DNA of 51,154 bases from Deltaproteobacteria bacterium (GCA_016875025.1 VGSH01000008.1:1-51154), one strand, 5' to 3'; positions 31,218 through 40,200 are shown, numbered from the stretch's first letter. Numbers and translations: made by a program. Notes: generated by a model not told the origin, from the letters alone.

Positions 31218-31970
31218 ATGACTGCAAAACATCAGGTGATCCCCGAGCACGAGAACAAATGCGTGTGGATGGACACCGGGCTGATTTCATACAAGCTGTG
31301 CACGCGCAACTATCAGTGCGAGACCTGCATGTTTGACCGGGTTATGCGCAATGATTTCGGCGTTGCTCCTGCGCTCAACTGCGCTCACAGCGAGCGCGCG
31401 TTTGAGCCCGAGGCCGGTGTGCATGAAGCGTTGTTTTTCAACCGCCAGCACTGCTGGGCCCGGGTTGAAAATCCGGCCCTTGTGCGTATCGGCATTGACA
31501 GCATTTTGACGAACTTTGTCGTGAAGGTGCGCGCGGTTTCGCTGCCCAAACCCGGAGACCGGGTCGAGCAGGGCCGCGTATTCGCCCATGTCATTCAGGA
31601 CAAGCATGTGCTTGAGCTTATCTCTCCGGTGAGCGGCACGGTGAGCGCGGTGAACGCGCAGCTGGTCAAATCTCCCGAGCTGATTGTGGATGACTCCTGG
31701 GAGAGCGGCTGGCTGATAGCGCTGCAGCCCGACAATCTTGAGCATGACCTGCAGCATCTGCTGTTCGGCAAAAAAGCCCGGCAGTGGTATGAGCAGTGCG
31801 AACAGTCCGTATCTGAAACCGTCGGCGCCATGATCGAGGCCGGATCAGCACAGCTCGGCCCGACCCTGCATGACGGCGGCGAGCAGATCGCCAGCCTGGC
31901 AGACATGCTCAGCCACGAGCAGTATTATCATGTTCTTGAGTCATTAATCGGGGATCAGGCGGAGCGATAA
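31218..31970 (+). CDS. GcvH-like lipoyl-domain protein with N-terminal Cys cluster
   Basis: A 250-residue protein. The central part (about residues 68-155) resembles the glycine-cleavage H protein: HCWARVENPALVRIGID, then QDKHVLELISPVSGTVSAVN. K129 sits eight residues before the conserved Pro, exactly where the H protein's lipoyl-Lys lies, although flanked by DKH rather than SVKA. The N-terminus has a Cys set (C15, C28, C34, C37, with CVWMDTGLISYKLC and CETC), absent from ordinary H proteins and suited to binding metal or a cluster. A helical tail follows. No other gcv gene is nearby, so a role outside glycine cleavage is likely. The ATG at 31218 follows CGGAG; a GTG at 31209 is possible. Its last 16 nt overlap the end of the opposite-strand gene. 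Confidence 0.82.
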   Translation: MTAKHQVIPEHENKCVWMDTGLISYKLCTRNYQCETCMFDRVMRNDFGVAPALNCAHSERAFEPEAGVHEALFFNRQHCWARVENPALVRIGIDSILTNFVVKVRAVSLPKPGDRVEQGRVFAHVIQDKHVLELISPVSGTVSAVNAQLVKSPELIVDDSWESGWLIALQPDNLEHDLQHLLFGKKARQWYEQCEQSVSETVGAMIEAGSAQLGPTLHDGGEQIASLADMLSHEQYYHVLESLIGDQAER

Positions 31971-32491
31971 TCCGTGATGCATGCACGGCATGCAGCGCAG
32001 ATTTGATCGCTTTTCTGGTCGATGTCTTCGACATACGTTGAGGCATTCAGAGCGCAGCCCGGTGTTGTGCAGTGCAGCAGGCCGAAGGTGTGCCCCAGCT
32101 CGTGAATGGATTCCTTGATGAGCCGCTGCTGCAGCAGGGGCTCATTCTCGGGCAGGCCGTACATCCGGCTGTTAAGCCGGTGTGTCGATACCAGCGCGCC
32201 GATGCCGCCCAGCTGGGCCTCGCCGAATACGTAGGTGAGAATCGGGACAAACAGATCAACAGCTGCCACTCCCAGTATCCTGGCCGTATCCGGGGGTGCT
32301 TTTCTGATAAGCTGCAGCAGTATCTGCGATGAATTATACTGGCCCCTTCCGGTGTCAAATGTCTGTTCCAGGTCGATGTCACAGTGCGTGCGCCTGACCG
32401 GCAGGCTGAAGCAGGCTGCAAGCGCCCGCTCAAGCGGCGCAAGCCAGTGAGCGGCCGGAGCGGCGATCGGAACGATGTAGATATAGGGCAT
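31955..32491 (-). CDS. Archaemetzincin-type zinc protease
   Basis: A 178-residue metzincin-clan metalloprotease, predicted cytoplasmic. The zinc site is HELGHTFGLLHC (H130, E131, H134, H140), followed by the archaemetzincin Cys pattern C141-x4-C146 and CAAC (C165/C168) for the structural zinc. The Met expected in the family CxM segment is Leu here (CAL), and the spacing to the last CxxC is 16 rather than 17. The start at 32491 (MPYIYIVPIAAP) gives the family length; the frame is open back to 32767, and upstream ATGs at 32530 and 32539 are alternatives. It is convergent with the GcvH-like gene, overlapping it by 16 nt. Confidence 0.85.
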   Translation of the reverse strand: MPYIYIVPIAAPAAHWLAPLERALAACFSLPVRRTHCDIDLEQTFDTGRGQYNSSQILLQLIRKAPPDTARILGVAAVDLFVPILTYVFGEAQLGGIGALVSTHRLNSRMYGLPENEPLLQQRLIKESIHELGHTFGLLHCTTPGCALNASTYVEDIDQKSDQICAACRACITDYRSA

Positions 32492-32797
32492 AATCGTCAG
32501 GCTGCGCAGCGCGTTCTTTCTCAGGTACATATCAGGCATTCCGTCAGAGGGGCGGGTCTCCTCATACTCCCGCCGCCTGCTGTCCGGTTGTGATCCCGCC
32601 TCTGCCCCCTCCACTGCTTTTCTACAGGCGCCTTGAAGAACAGGCTCCGTATCAAGTGCCGGCGCCCATCCGGCCGCGATGCACCCGATGTTCATTGTGC
32701 GCACAGTGCGCACGCCATGCAAGGACAGCACATCCTGTCCGCCCCTCTGCCGGGCTGCCTGCCGCACGTTCGGGGCATTGCTGTCGTGCGATGCCTC

Positions 32798-32832
32798 AAG
32801 AGGCCGCTTCCTGCAGGGGGGAGCGGCCTCTT
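32798..32832. terminator. Hairpin at the 3' end of the response-regulator gene
   Basis: AAGAGGCCGCT (32798-32808) and AGCGGCCTCTT (32822-32832) form a perfect 11-bp stem that begins within the regulator's stop codon. A TTTTTT run follows on the + strand only; on the - strand it would act as a 3'-end hairpin without a U-tract. Confidence 0.65.
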
Positions 32833-34180
32833 ATTTTTTGAGCCGGTATTTTTCGATTTTTTTATAGAGCGTCAGGCGGCTTATTTTTAAAATGGATGCA
32901 GCCTTCGCAATGTTGCCGCCGGTAGTGCGCAATATTTTTTTGATGTGGCCGCGCTCAACGTCTTCAAGCGATCCGGCCTCCTGCGCGTCATCACCGGCAG
33001 GCGCGGGCAGCGGGAACGAAAGGTCAGCCGGGGTAATCGTGGTGCCGCGCGCGCTGACCACGGCCCGCTCAATGGCGTTTCTCAGCTCGCGCACATTGCC
33101 GGGCCAGCTGTAGCGCTCAAGCAGCTCAATGGTCTCAGGGGCCATGTCCATGCCGCCTTTGTTCATGGCCAGGGAAAACTTGTTGACGAAAAAGCGTGCC
33201 AGGCGGGCGATGTCATCTCTGCGCTCACGCAGGGGCGGCAGGGTGATAGAAAAAACATTGAGCCGGTAGTAGAGGTCTTCGCGGAACGAGCCGCTGCGCA
33301 CGGCTGCTTCAAGATCCTTATTGGTGGCGCAGATAATGCGGAAGTCGACGCTGATGGTCTTGTCGCCTCCCAGGCGGCAGAACTGGCGTGTTTCGATCAC
33401 CCGCAGCAGATCCATCTGCATCTTCATGCCGATGTTGCCGATTTCATCCAGAAAGATGGTGCCCTTGTCGGCCATTTCCAGCTTACCGCGGCGCTGATAC
33501 AGTGCCCCGGTAAAGGCGCCTTTTTCATGGCCGAACAGTTCGCTTTCAAGCAGGCCTTCGGTATAGGCGCCGCAGTTGATGGTGATGATCGGAAAGTAGC
33601 GCCGGTTGCTGTTGGAGTGAATCGCCCGCGCGATCAGCTCCTTGCCGGTGCCGCTCTCGCCGCGGATCATGACGGTTGAATCGGTCGGCGCGACCGTGGC
33701 GACCTTGTCGAGCACGGCTTTGAGCTGATCGCTCTGGCCGACAATGTCGTCGGTCAGGTTCAGCTCCTCGATCTGGCTGCGCAGCTGGCGGTTTTCATAA
33801 TAGAGCCGGCGCTGCTCGACCGCGTTTCTGATCAGGTGGCCCATGTCATCAGGGTCGACCGGCTTCACGATATAGTCAAACGCGCCCTCCTTAAGCGCCT
33901 GTATGCTGGTGTCAACCGAGGCGAACGCGGTGATCATGATCGTGATGATGTCCTTGTCGATTTCCTTGATGCGCCGCTGCAGCTCAAGGCCGTCCATGCC
34001 CGGCATCTTGATGTCCAGCAGCACAATGTCCCAGGCGGCGTCCTGCAGCTTGCCCAGCGCTATCTGCGCATCAGCGGCGCTGTCGACCCGATAGCCGTCA
34101 AACTCAAACCATTTATGCAGCGCGTCGCGCACCGAGGCTTCATCATCGACGATGAGTATTCCGATATCAGATGGCTTCAT
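32831..34180 (-). CDS. NtrC-family sigma54-dependent response regulator
   Basis: A 449-residue activator with all three modules. The receiver domain has acidic residues D12/D13, phospho-acceptor D56 (LLDIKMPGMDG), T84 and K106. The AAA+ domain has Walker A GESGTGKE (174-181), the sigma54-contact GAFTGA (221-226) intact, and Walker B TIFLDE (241-246). The C-terminal Fis-like helix-turn-helix is at GGNIAKAASILKISRLTLYK. Starts at ATG with AAAGGAG upstream, 62 nt after the kinase gene. A sigma54-like site upstream of the transporter at 29730 is a candidate target. Confidence 0.95.
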   Translation of the reverse strand: MKPSDIGILIVDDEASVRDALHKWFEFDGYRVDSAADAQIALGKLQDAAWDIVLLDIKMPGMDGLELQRRIKEIDKDIITIMITAFASVDTSIQALKEGAFDYIVKPVDPDDMGHLIRNAVEQRRLYYENRQLRSQIEELNLTDDIVGQSDQLKAVLDKVATVAPTDSTVMIRGESGTGKELIARAIHSNSNRRYFPIITINCGAYTEGLLESELFGHEKGAFTGALYQRRGKLEMADKGTIFLDEIGNIGMKMQMDLLRVIETRQFCRLGGDKTISVDFRIICATNKDLEAAVRSGSFREDLYYRLNVFSITLPPLRERRDDIARLARFFVNKFSLAMNKGGMDMAPETIELLERYSWPGNVRELRNAIERAVVSARGTTITPADLSFPLPAPAGDDAQEAGSLEDVERGHIKKILRTTGGNIAKAASILKISRLTLYKKIEKYRLKK

Positions 34181-34242
34181 GATTGCTGGGGCTCCTTTTT
34201 CGATAATGTGTCACACCTGCCTGTGTTCAGGCCTCAGATTTT

Positions 34243-35685
34243 TTATGCCGATTCCGGCACGTGCCGCCTGGGCAGCCGGATGGTGAAGGTGGTGCCGCTG
34301 CCCGGATGAGAGTCGACCTTGACCGTGCCGGCATGCCGCCGCACAATGCCGTACACGGCGGCCAGCCCCAGCCCGAGGCTTTTATTGGATTCTTTGGTTG
34401 AAAAAAACGGCTCAAATATTTTATGCAGATTGGGCTCAGGGATGCCGCAGCCGAAATCACGAATGCGCAGGATGATATGATCGGGATCAGTGCAGTCGCT
34501 TGCAAGAATGATATCGCTGCCTTCGGTGGAGGCCTCTATGGCATTGACTATCAGCGCAACCATGATCTGCTGAATGGCGCCGGCATCACACTGCAGCACA
34601 TCGTCTCCCAGGTCAAGTTCTGTTTTGAGGTCGATTTTTTTCATCCGGGCGCTGTGGTCGATGACACGCGCGCTGACCGAGATTATTTCATTCAAGTGCG
34701 CGGGCCCGACATCGCCGACGCTCTGGCGCGCGAACTGCAGCAGGTTTTTGACGATGTTGCCGCAGCGTTTGGCCTCGTTTGCAATCAGGGTCAGATTCTC
34801 GCGGATAGTGTCTATGTGCTCAGTGCAGTTTTTTTGCTCGAGATAGCGTCCGGTCAGGCGCGCATACGACAGGATCCCTGCCAGGGGATTGTTGATTTCA
34901 TGGGCCACCATGGCAGAGAGTTTGCCCAGCGAGGCCATTTTTTCGGACATCGCCAGACTTGACTGGGTCTGCTGCAGCTCAGCCTCGGCTTCCAGCTGCT
35001 GCAGGTGCGCCTTGTAGCTGATGCTTAATATGCTGCCCATGAGCAGCATCATAATGAGCAGGATAATGCCTGAGAACAGAATGACGCTGCGGTTGATCGT
35101 CGCTATTTCAGCCTTGACGTCATCAATATAGATGCCGGTGCCGATGATCCAGCCCCAGGGCGCAAAGCCTTTCACGAATGAGAGTTTGGGCACGATATGA
35201 TAGATATTGTCGCGGGCCTGCCACTTGTAGTGCACGAATCCGGAGCCGTTTTTGCGAACAGTGTCCACGATTTCACGGAAGATGTATTTGCCGTCCGGGT
35301 CCTGGTAGTCAGTAACGTCCTGGCCGTTGAGATCATTGCGATAGGGGTGTATGACCATGCGCGGGTGCATGTCGTTGATCCAGAAGTAGTCCTTCATCTC
35401 GAGGCCGTAGTGCATGCTGCGTATCTGTTCGATGGCCTGCTGCTGGGCCTGCTCGCGCGTCAGCAGTCCGCCTCTTTCATCGTTTTCGAGCTTGGCCAGA
35501 ATGTTCCAGGCCGAGCGGGTCAGCTCCTGAATCATTTCGCGCTTGCGGTCCATGCTGTTTTTCTCAATCAGCGGGATCAGCATGAAAAATATGGCAAGAA
35601 TGAACAGGGAAATGGTTAAGCTTGTCGGAATGACGAATCGCAGGATGAAGGACTGCCAGTTGTAGGCGATACGTCTGGAAGGCAT
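34243..35685 (-). CDS. Cache-domain sensor histidine kinase
   Basis: A 480-residue membrane sensor paired with the NtrC-type regulator. TM1 spans about residues 15-41, TM2 about 200-222, and between them lies a periplasmic single-Cache (sCache_2-like) domain with KDYFWINDMHPRMVIHPYR. The cytoplasmic part has a coiled segment, the HisKA motif AHEINNPLAG (H262), N-box NAIEAS (N381), G1 DFGCGIP (D410) and FFSTKESNKSLGLGL. The start at 35685 (MPSRRIAYNW) is preferred: the frame is open to 35772, but its first codons lie inside a repeat element. Family precedent suggests small carboxylates as ligands, which is inference. Confidence 0.92.
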   Translation of the reverse strand: MPSRRIAYNWQSFILRFVIPTSLTISLFILAIFFMLIPLIEKNSMDRKREMIQELTRSAWNILAKLENDERGGLLTREQAQQQAIEQIRSMHYGLEMKDYFWINDMHPRMVIHPYRNDLNGQDVTDYQDPDGKYIFREIVDTVRKNGSGFVHYKWQARDNIYHIVPKLSFVKGFAPWGWIIGTGIYIDDVKAEIATINRSVILFSGIILLIMMLLMGSILSISYKAHLQQLEAEAELQQTQSSLAMSEKMASLGKLSAMVAHEINNPLAGILSYARLTGRYLEQKNCTEHIDTIRENLTLIANEAKRCGNIVKNLLQFARQSVGDVGPAHLNEIISVSARVIDHSARMKKIDLKTELDLGDDVLQCDAGAIQQIMVALIVNAIEASTEGSDIILASDCTDPDHIILRIRDFGCGIPEPNLHKIFEPFFSTKESNKSLGLGLAAVYGIVRRHAGTVKVDSHPGSGTTFTIRLPRRHVPESA

Positions 35686-35702
35686 CGGCTGAGACCTGAA
35701 GG

Positions 35703-35721
35703 CCGGCACGGCGAGTGCCGG
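35703..35721. repeat. Short hairpin upstream of the kinase start
   Basis: CCGGCAC and GTGCCGG form a perfect 7-bp stem around GGCGA, about 18 nt upstream of the preferred kinase start codon. It could influence access to the ribosome-binding region; no function is proven. Confidence 0.5.
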
Positions 35722-35731
35722 ATGTTTAGCA

Positions 35732-35865
35732 GGCTGTTGAAAAACGTCCACCTGCTGCGTTGCGCTCGTCATTCGTCACTACGGCGTACGGTAGGGGCAC
35801 GGCATGCCGTGCCCCTACAAAAAATGATTTTGCGCGCCTTGCATCTGAACGATTTTTGAACAGCC
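35732..35865. repeat. Palindromic intergenic repeat, copy A
   Basis: A 134-bp element with ends GGCTGTTGAAAAA and TTTTTGAACAGCC, which are inverted copies with one mismatch. Its centre is a perfect 28-bp palindrome from GTAGGGGCAC to GTGCCCCTAC (35790-35817), and the flanks between ends and centre are imperfectly complementary. It resembles a small non-coding mobile element (MITE-like). A second copy lies at 36832-36964 in the same orientation. It falls in the leader between the candidate promoter and the kinase gene. Confidence 0.88.
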
Positions 35866-35870
35866 TGTGC

Positions 35871-35884
35871 GAAAAAATTTTTTC
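35871..35884. repeat. A/T palindrome beside repeat copy A
   Basis: GAAAAAATTTTTTC is a perfect 14-bp palindrome, with TGTG and CACA further out, lying in the leader of the kinase operon. It could be part of a regulatory site, but there is no further support. Confidence 0.45.
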
Positions 35885-35941
35885 AACACACTGTTAGTGC
35901 TGTTGGTGCTGCAAACCCACCAGCGCCAAGCGATTCATCTG

Positions 35942-35958
35942 CAGCCGTTTTTCGGCTG
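35942..35958. repeat. Leader hairpin of the kinase operon
   Basis: CAGCCG and CGGCTG form a perfect 6-bp stem around TTTTT, immediately downstream (on the - strand) of the candidate promoter, so it would be at the very 5' end of the transcript. On the - strand the loop reads AAAAA, so it is not a terminator. Confidence 0.45.
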
Positions 35959-35966
35959 ATGGGCGC

Positions 35967-35996
35967 AGTATAGCGTATTTTTCAGGATTTGCGCAA
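35967..35996 (-). promoter_or_regulatory. Candidate sigma70 promoter for the kinase-regulator operon
   Basis: On the - strand TTGCGC (35991-35996) and TATACT (35967-35972) are separated by 18 nt; the -10 matches consensus at 5 of 6. It lies just beyond the 3' end of the MurF-like gene and about 280 nt before the kinase start, giving a long leader that contains repeat copy A. Confidence 0.5.
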
Positions 35997-36003
35997 GCTG
36001 GTT

Positions 36004-36810
36004 TCAGGGCGCGTCACAGCCCAGATAACGCACGAGGCAGCGTGCCATGCTGAGATGGGCGCTTTCAGGTCCGCTGCCTGATGGCTGCTTTGTTTTTCCG
36101 CAGTCCGCGTCGCAGACAATAATTTTTACACCGGTGCGCCCGGGCAGGCTTGCTGAACGTGCGCCTGCGGGCACGAAAACGGCAGCCGGCGGATCGGGCG
36201 CGTCCAGCAGCGCGCGCGCAGCCGGTCCGTCAGCCGTGATCACCGCTGCTGCGGGCATGCTCATGGCGCAGAGGCGCGCAGCTGTTGCGGCGCAGTCCTC
36301 GGCGAGCTCAAGCAGCACCCAGCCATGATTGGCGTTCAGCTCAAGCAGGCGCAGGGCGGCCGTATGCAGCGAGTCGCGTGTGCAGCGCACATGCAGGGGT
36401 TTTTTTTCAGCTGTAAGCATTTCGCGCGCACGGCTCAAAACCGGTTCGCTGCCGGGTGAGCCGATAACAGCGCACGCGTTGATCTTATGCCGCCAGTAGC
36501 AGGCAAGATTCAGCAGGGCCTCAAGCGCATCATCGACCTCCACCACGATTTTACCCGGCCATTTTTTAACCACACCAGCGGTTTTCCCGCTTGATCGCGC
36601 GCACAGGACTCCTCCGGCACCCTTTTGCAAAGCCGCGTCGATATCGCGATGTCCGTCGGCAGTGTTCAGGGTGAGGGGCACAAACAAACAGCCTTGGGTG
36701 ACCGTGGCCGCGCTCACGCACACGCCGTTCAGCATGGTAAGGGCGCTGCCGGCTGCAAGCCTGCCGCTGGTTGCCTTGACAAGTTCATTGGGGATCAATC
36801 GTGCGCTCAT
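36004..36810 (-). CDS. Truncated MurF-like protein lacking the ATP-binding loop
   Basis: A 268-residue protein that follows MurF (UDP-MurNAc-tripeptide:D-Ala-D-Ala ligase) segment by segment. There is an N-terminal Mur domain with CLFVPLTLNTADGH and AALQKGAGGVL (about residues 41-69), a linker helix LEALLNLACYWRHKIN, and a central-domain start at AVIGSPGSEPVL (114-125) where MurF has its GTxGKTT loop. The Gly-Lys-Thr is gone. A later segment LLELAEDCAATAARL...AAAVITADGPA (166-197) matches MurF's ELG...GEI...AVITNIG region. The C-terminal substrate domain is missing (MurF is ~450 residues), so it cannot be an active ligase. The frame is intact. The gene is flanked by two copies of a palindromic repeat. 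Family assignment is by eye. Confidence 0.6.
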   Translation of the reverse strand: MSARLIPNELVKATSGRLAAGSALTMLNGVCVSAATVTQGCLFVPLTLNTADGHRDIDAALQKGAGGVLCARSSGKTAGVVKKWPGKIVVEVDDALEALLNLACYWRHKINACAVIGSPGSEPVLSRAREMLTAEKKPLHVRCTRDSLHTAALRLLELNANHGWVLLELAEDCAATAARLCAMSMPAAAVITADGPAARALLDAPDPPAAVFVPAGARSASLPGRTGVKIIVCDADCGKTKQPSGSGPESAHLSMARCLVRYLGCDAP

Positions 36811-36831
36811 AGATGTTCATGCTTTCTAAAC

Positions 36832-36964
36832 GGCTGTTGAAAAATGCCCATCTGCTGCGTTGCACACATCATTCGTCACTGCGGCGTACGGTAGGGGCAC
36901 GGCATGCCGTGCCCTTACAAATCATGACCTCGTGCGCCTTGCATCTGAGCATTTTTGAACAGCC
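36832..36964. repeat. Palindromic intergenic repeat, copy B
   Basis: A 133-bp copy of the element at 35732-35865, in the same orientation, with inverted ends GGCTGTTGAAAAATGC and GCATTTTTGAACAGCC (one mismatch). The central palindrome is preserved except for one base near its right end (GTGCCCTTAC). The differences from copy A near the ends are partly compensatory, so the fold is kept. It lies just upstream of the start of the MurF-like gene. Confidence 0.88.
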
Positions 36965-37257
36965 TGCGGATTAGTGTGACCGGCCGGATGTCTTTTTTCT
37001 CAACGAGTATAAATTCCGGGCGCATGCCTGTCAAGGCATAGTGCGCTGATCGGGCATTCCTGCGCCGCATCGCCCGGGCCACAGTGCCCGAAGCTTTTAG
37101 ATTTTTTTTGCGCTGCATCGGGAATAAACCGCAGCGCTTTGCGACAATACACGAGTGCATGTACCGGCTGCCCGTAAGGAGCGTATCCGTATGTAAGCGT
37201 AACGTCAGGATTATCGCGGTTAATAACTCTGAAATGTACGTATTTCCGTGAGGGGCT
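36965..37257. other. Intergenic region before the giant surface-protein gene
   Basis: About 290 nt between divergent genes. Short open frames on the - strand (up to 116 codons) overlap the start of the giant gene and look like chance. GC-rich inverted segments occur around 37045-37095, and a GAGGGG ribosome-binding site precedes the ATG at 37258. I see no convincing promoter or riboswitch. Confidence 0.4.
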
Positions 37258-40200
37258 ATGCGCCAGTTTGAAACAATCAGGAGTGCGCTTGCGGCAGTTT
37301 TGTTTGTATGTATTCTTTTGCCTGCGGCTCACGCTGGCACTCCCGTGCAACAGGTGACTGCTGCGCTGTCATGGCTTGAGCAGGCTCAGGACTCATTTGA
37401 CGGGCATTGGGGCCCGGATCCGGTTCTCGATACGGCGCTGGTACTGCAGGCCGCGCAGCTCTATCTCGGCAGCGGCCTGGATATTTCGACGGCTCAGAGC
37501 TATCTCAGCGCTCAGCAGCCTATTGCAACCGATTACCTGGCGCGGAAGATAATGGCCCTGGCCGATGACGCGCATGCAGTTCATCAGGACGTTGACGAAC
37601 TCCTTGATCAGCAGAACAGAGATGGAGGTTTCGGTTTTTCGGACGGGTATCCCAGCTCTGTAATTGACAGCATACTGGCGCTGGACGGGCTTGTTCTGGC
37701 GGGTGTTGATGGTGATCCCATCGCTTCGGCCCTTGGTTATCTCACTGACCGTCAGCACAATAATGGTGCTTTTTCCTGGCACGCAGTTGGACCGGATAGT
37801 TTTGATGTGACGTGCCGGGCGCTTATCGTCATGAACAGGCTGCGGGCACGCTATAACCTGTTGTCTTTTGCAGAGCGGGCGGCAGGCTATATCTCCGGGC
37901 ATCAGAACGCTGACGGCGGTTTCGGCGAGGATGGCAGCAGCGTTATTGAAACCGCTCTGGCGATTCTTGCTCTTCAGGCAGAAGGCGGTAAGGCTCAGTC
38001 CGTTTCCGGTGCGCGCGCCTTTCTGCTGAGTGTTCAGGATCCACGCAGCGGCAGCTGGAACGGCCGGGTTCGCGACACAGCGCTTGCGCTTGCAGCCCTG
38101 CATGCAAGCGCCGGCATCGACCTTCCGAATCTGCAGGTGCATTCCTCCGGCATCCGGCTGCAGCCGGCATATCCGGCCGCAGGGAATCAGGTTACGGTTA
38201 CCTGTGAGGTGCGCAATACCGGAAGCCGTGCGGCTGAAAACATAGAGATCGAGCTGTATCTGGGTGACCCGACAGCCGACGGGCAGTTTCTTGACAGCGG
38301 CGAGGTTGCATTGCTGGCAGCGGGCGGCAGCGCGAATGTTCAATTAGGCTTCATGCTGGGTCAGGAGCCGGGCCGGGCTGATCTGTATGCAGTCGTCGAC
38401 CCGCGTGAGCTTATTGCCGAGATCAGCACTGCCGACAATGTAGCGGTTAAAAGCCTGACTTCGGTCACTCTGCCTGACCTGACAATCACGGACATTGAGC
38501 TGAGCACATCCTCGCCGTCAGCCGGTGAGCCTTTTACTGTGTCGGCCACTGTTAAAAACCTCGGTGAAGCCGATGCCGGTCCTGTCACCGTGGGTGTGTA
38601 TGAGGGCGATCCGGCTACAAGCGCTCCCCTGCTTGAGGTGGCGCTCGGCAATGTCTGCGGCGGGTGCAGCGGACGGGCTGATTTCGATCTGACGCTGCCG
38701 GCCGGGGCCTATGGCTACGTGGTGTCGGTTTACGCAGGCCCCGGAATTGTTGAACAAAACTTCGCTAATAATGACAGCGCCTGCACGTTCACGGTTGTGC
38801 CGGGCGTGATTCAGGGTCTGGATCTTGCTGTTGAGCAAGCCGGCATTTCCTTTTTACCGGCCTGTCCGCGCGAAGATGAACCGCTATGCATTACTGCCGC
38901 AATCCTTAACCGGGGCGATATCGCTGCCCGCGATGCCGTGGTCGATATCTATGCCGTCGACGCACTGGGGGGCAGCACCCTTGTGCACACATTCAGCGGG
39001 GTCGATGTCGGCGAGGGTGTCAGCGCCAAACTGAGTTTTGACGGCGTCCGGCTTGAGGCTGGAATGTACACGATGTTTGTGCGCGTGAGCGCTTCACCGG
39101 TGCAGCAGGATATGGTGCCGGATAACAATATCGCTTCTAACACAGTGAACGTGCTTGGTGTTCAGGATGTCGTGGATCTCGCAGTCGATGATTTCAGCAT
39201 ATCGCCTGCCATGCCGCATGCCGGCGATCCCGTTATCGTCAGGTTCAGGATCAGCAATCACGGCAATGTCGGCCTTGCAGGCGTCACCTTCGGCGTGTTT
39301 GATGGCGATCCGCACAGCGGCGGCAGCCTGGTCCTTGATTCCCTCGCGACGATTGCCTGGCTCGGCGCGGGGCAGTCGCTGTACGCAAGCGGCGTGTTCG
39401 ACACTGCCGGCCGCGGCGGCGAGCAGACCCTGTACGTATTCGTAGATCCGGAAGAGAGCTTTGCCGAAGTGGATGAAGAGAACAATAGTGCCTCAGCCTC
39501 ATTTATGGTTGAGCACGATCCGGGGCCCGATCTCGCGATTATTGCGCACGGCCTTGAGTTTTCTCCGGCCAACCCGTCGATCGAAGACGACGTAACCATG
39601 TACGCGACGGTGTGCAATCATGGCTCCCGTCCGGTTGTGGAGCCTTTCGATATCGCCCTGTATGCCGGTCAGCCGCAGGCGGGCATGCAGCCGATTGCTT
39701 TCGCGACCTTTGACTCGCTGGAGGTGAACTCGTGCGCCCGCGTTGCTTTTTCAGCGCAGGCTGCGCTGCTTGCCGCATCGCAAAGTATTTTTGTGCATGC
39801 CGATTATCTGAACGCGGTTGCTGAAACAAATGAATATAACAATACAGTCACCATGGTCATACCGGTCAGCGCGCCCGATCTGGCAATAAGCGCTGATGAC
39901 CTTTCATCCGATCCCGCTTGTCTTCTGCCCGGAGAATCCTTCACACTGGATGCCGTTTTACGCAATATCGGTACGCATGATGCCCGCGATGTCGAGGCGG
40001 TTGTATACAGCGGACCGCCTGAGAGCAGTCCGGAGCTTTGCCGTGTGAGCCTGCCGCTTGTTGCCGCGGGCAGCAGCGCAACAGCCGCCTTTTCCATTTC
40101 CCTGCCGGCAGGCGCGCACACGCTGCATGTCGTGGTCGATCCGGGCGGTTTTGTCGCTGAATCCGGCACAGCCAATAACAGTGCGTCTATTACGGTAACC

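Noticed and set aside
31218-31970. Simple assignment as glycine-cleavage H protein
   Set aside because: It is about twice the usual length, has an added Cys-rich head and helical tail, and has no gcv neighbours.
32572-32890. Several + strand open frames opposite the archaemetzincin and regulator
   Set aside because: Basic, Pro/Arg/Ser-rich shadows with no start signals or family resemblance.
35686-35772. N-terminal extension of the histidine kinase to 35772
   Set aside because: Its first codons are inside the palindromic repeat, and the sequence before MPSRRIAYNW does not look like a kinase N-terminus.
36965-37257. A riboswitch before the giant surface-protein gene (cyclic-di-GMP type considered)
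   Set aside because: GC-rich inverted segments exist, but I could not match the conserved core of any riboswitch class.
36915-37350. Open frames of 81 and 116 codons on the - strand upstream of the giant gene
   Set aside because: They overlap repeat copy B or the giant gene's signal-peptide region, have no ribosome-binding sites, and look like no protein family.
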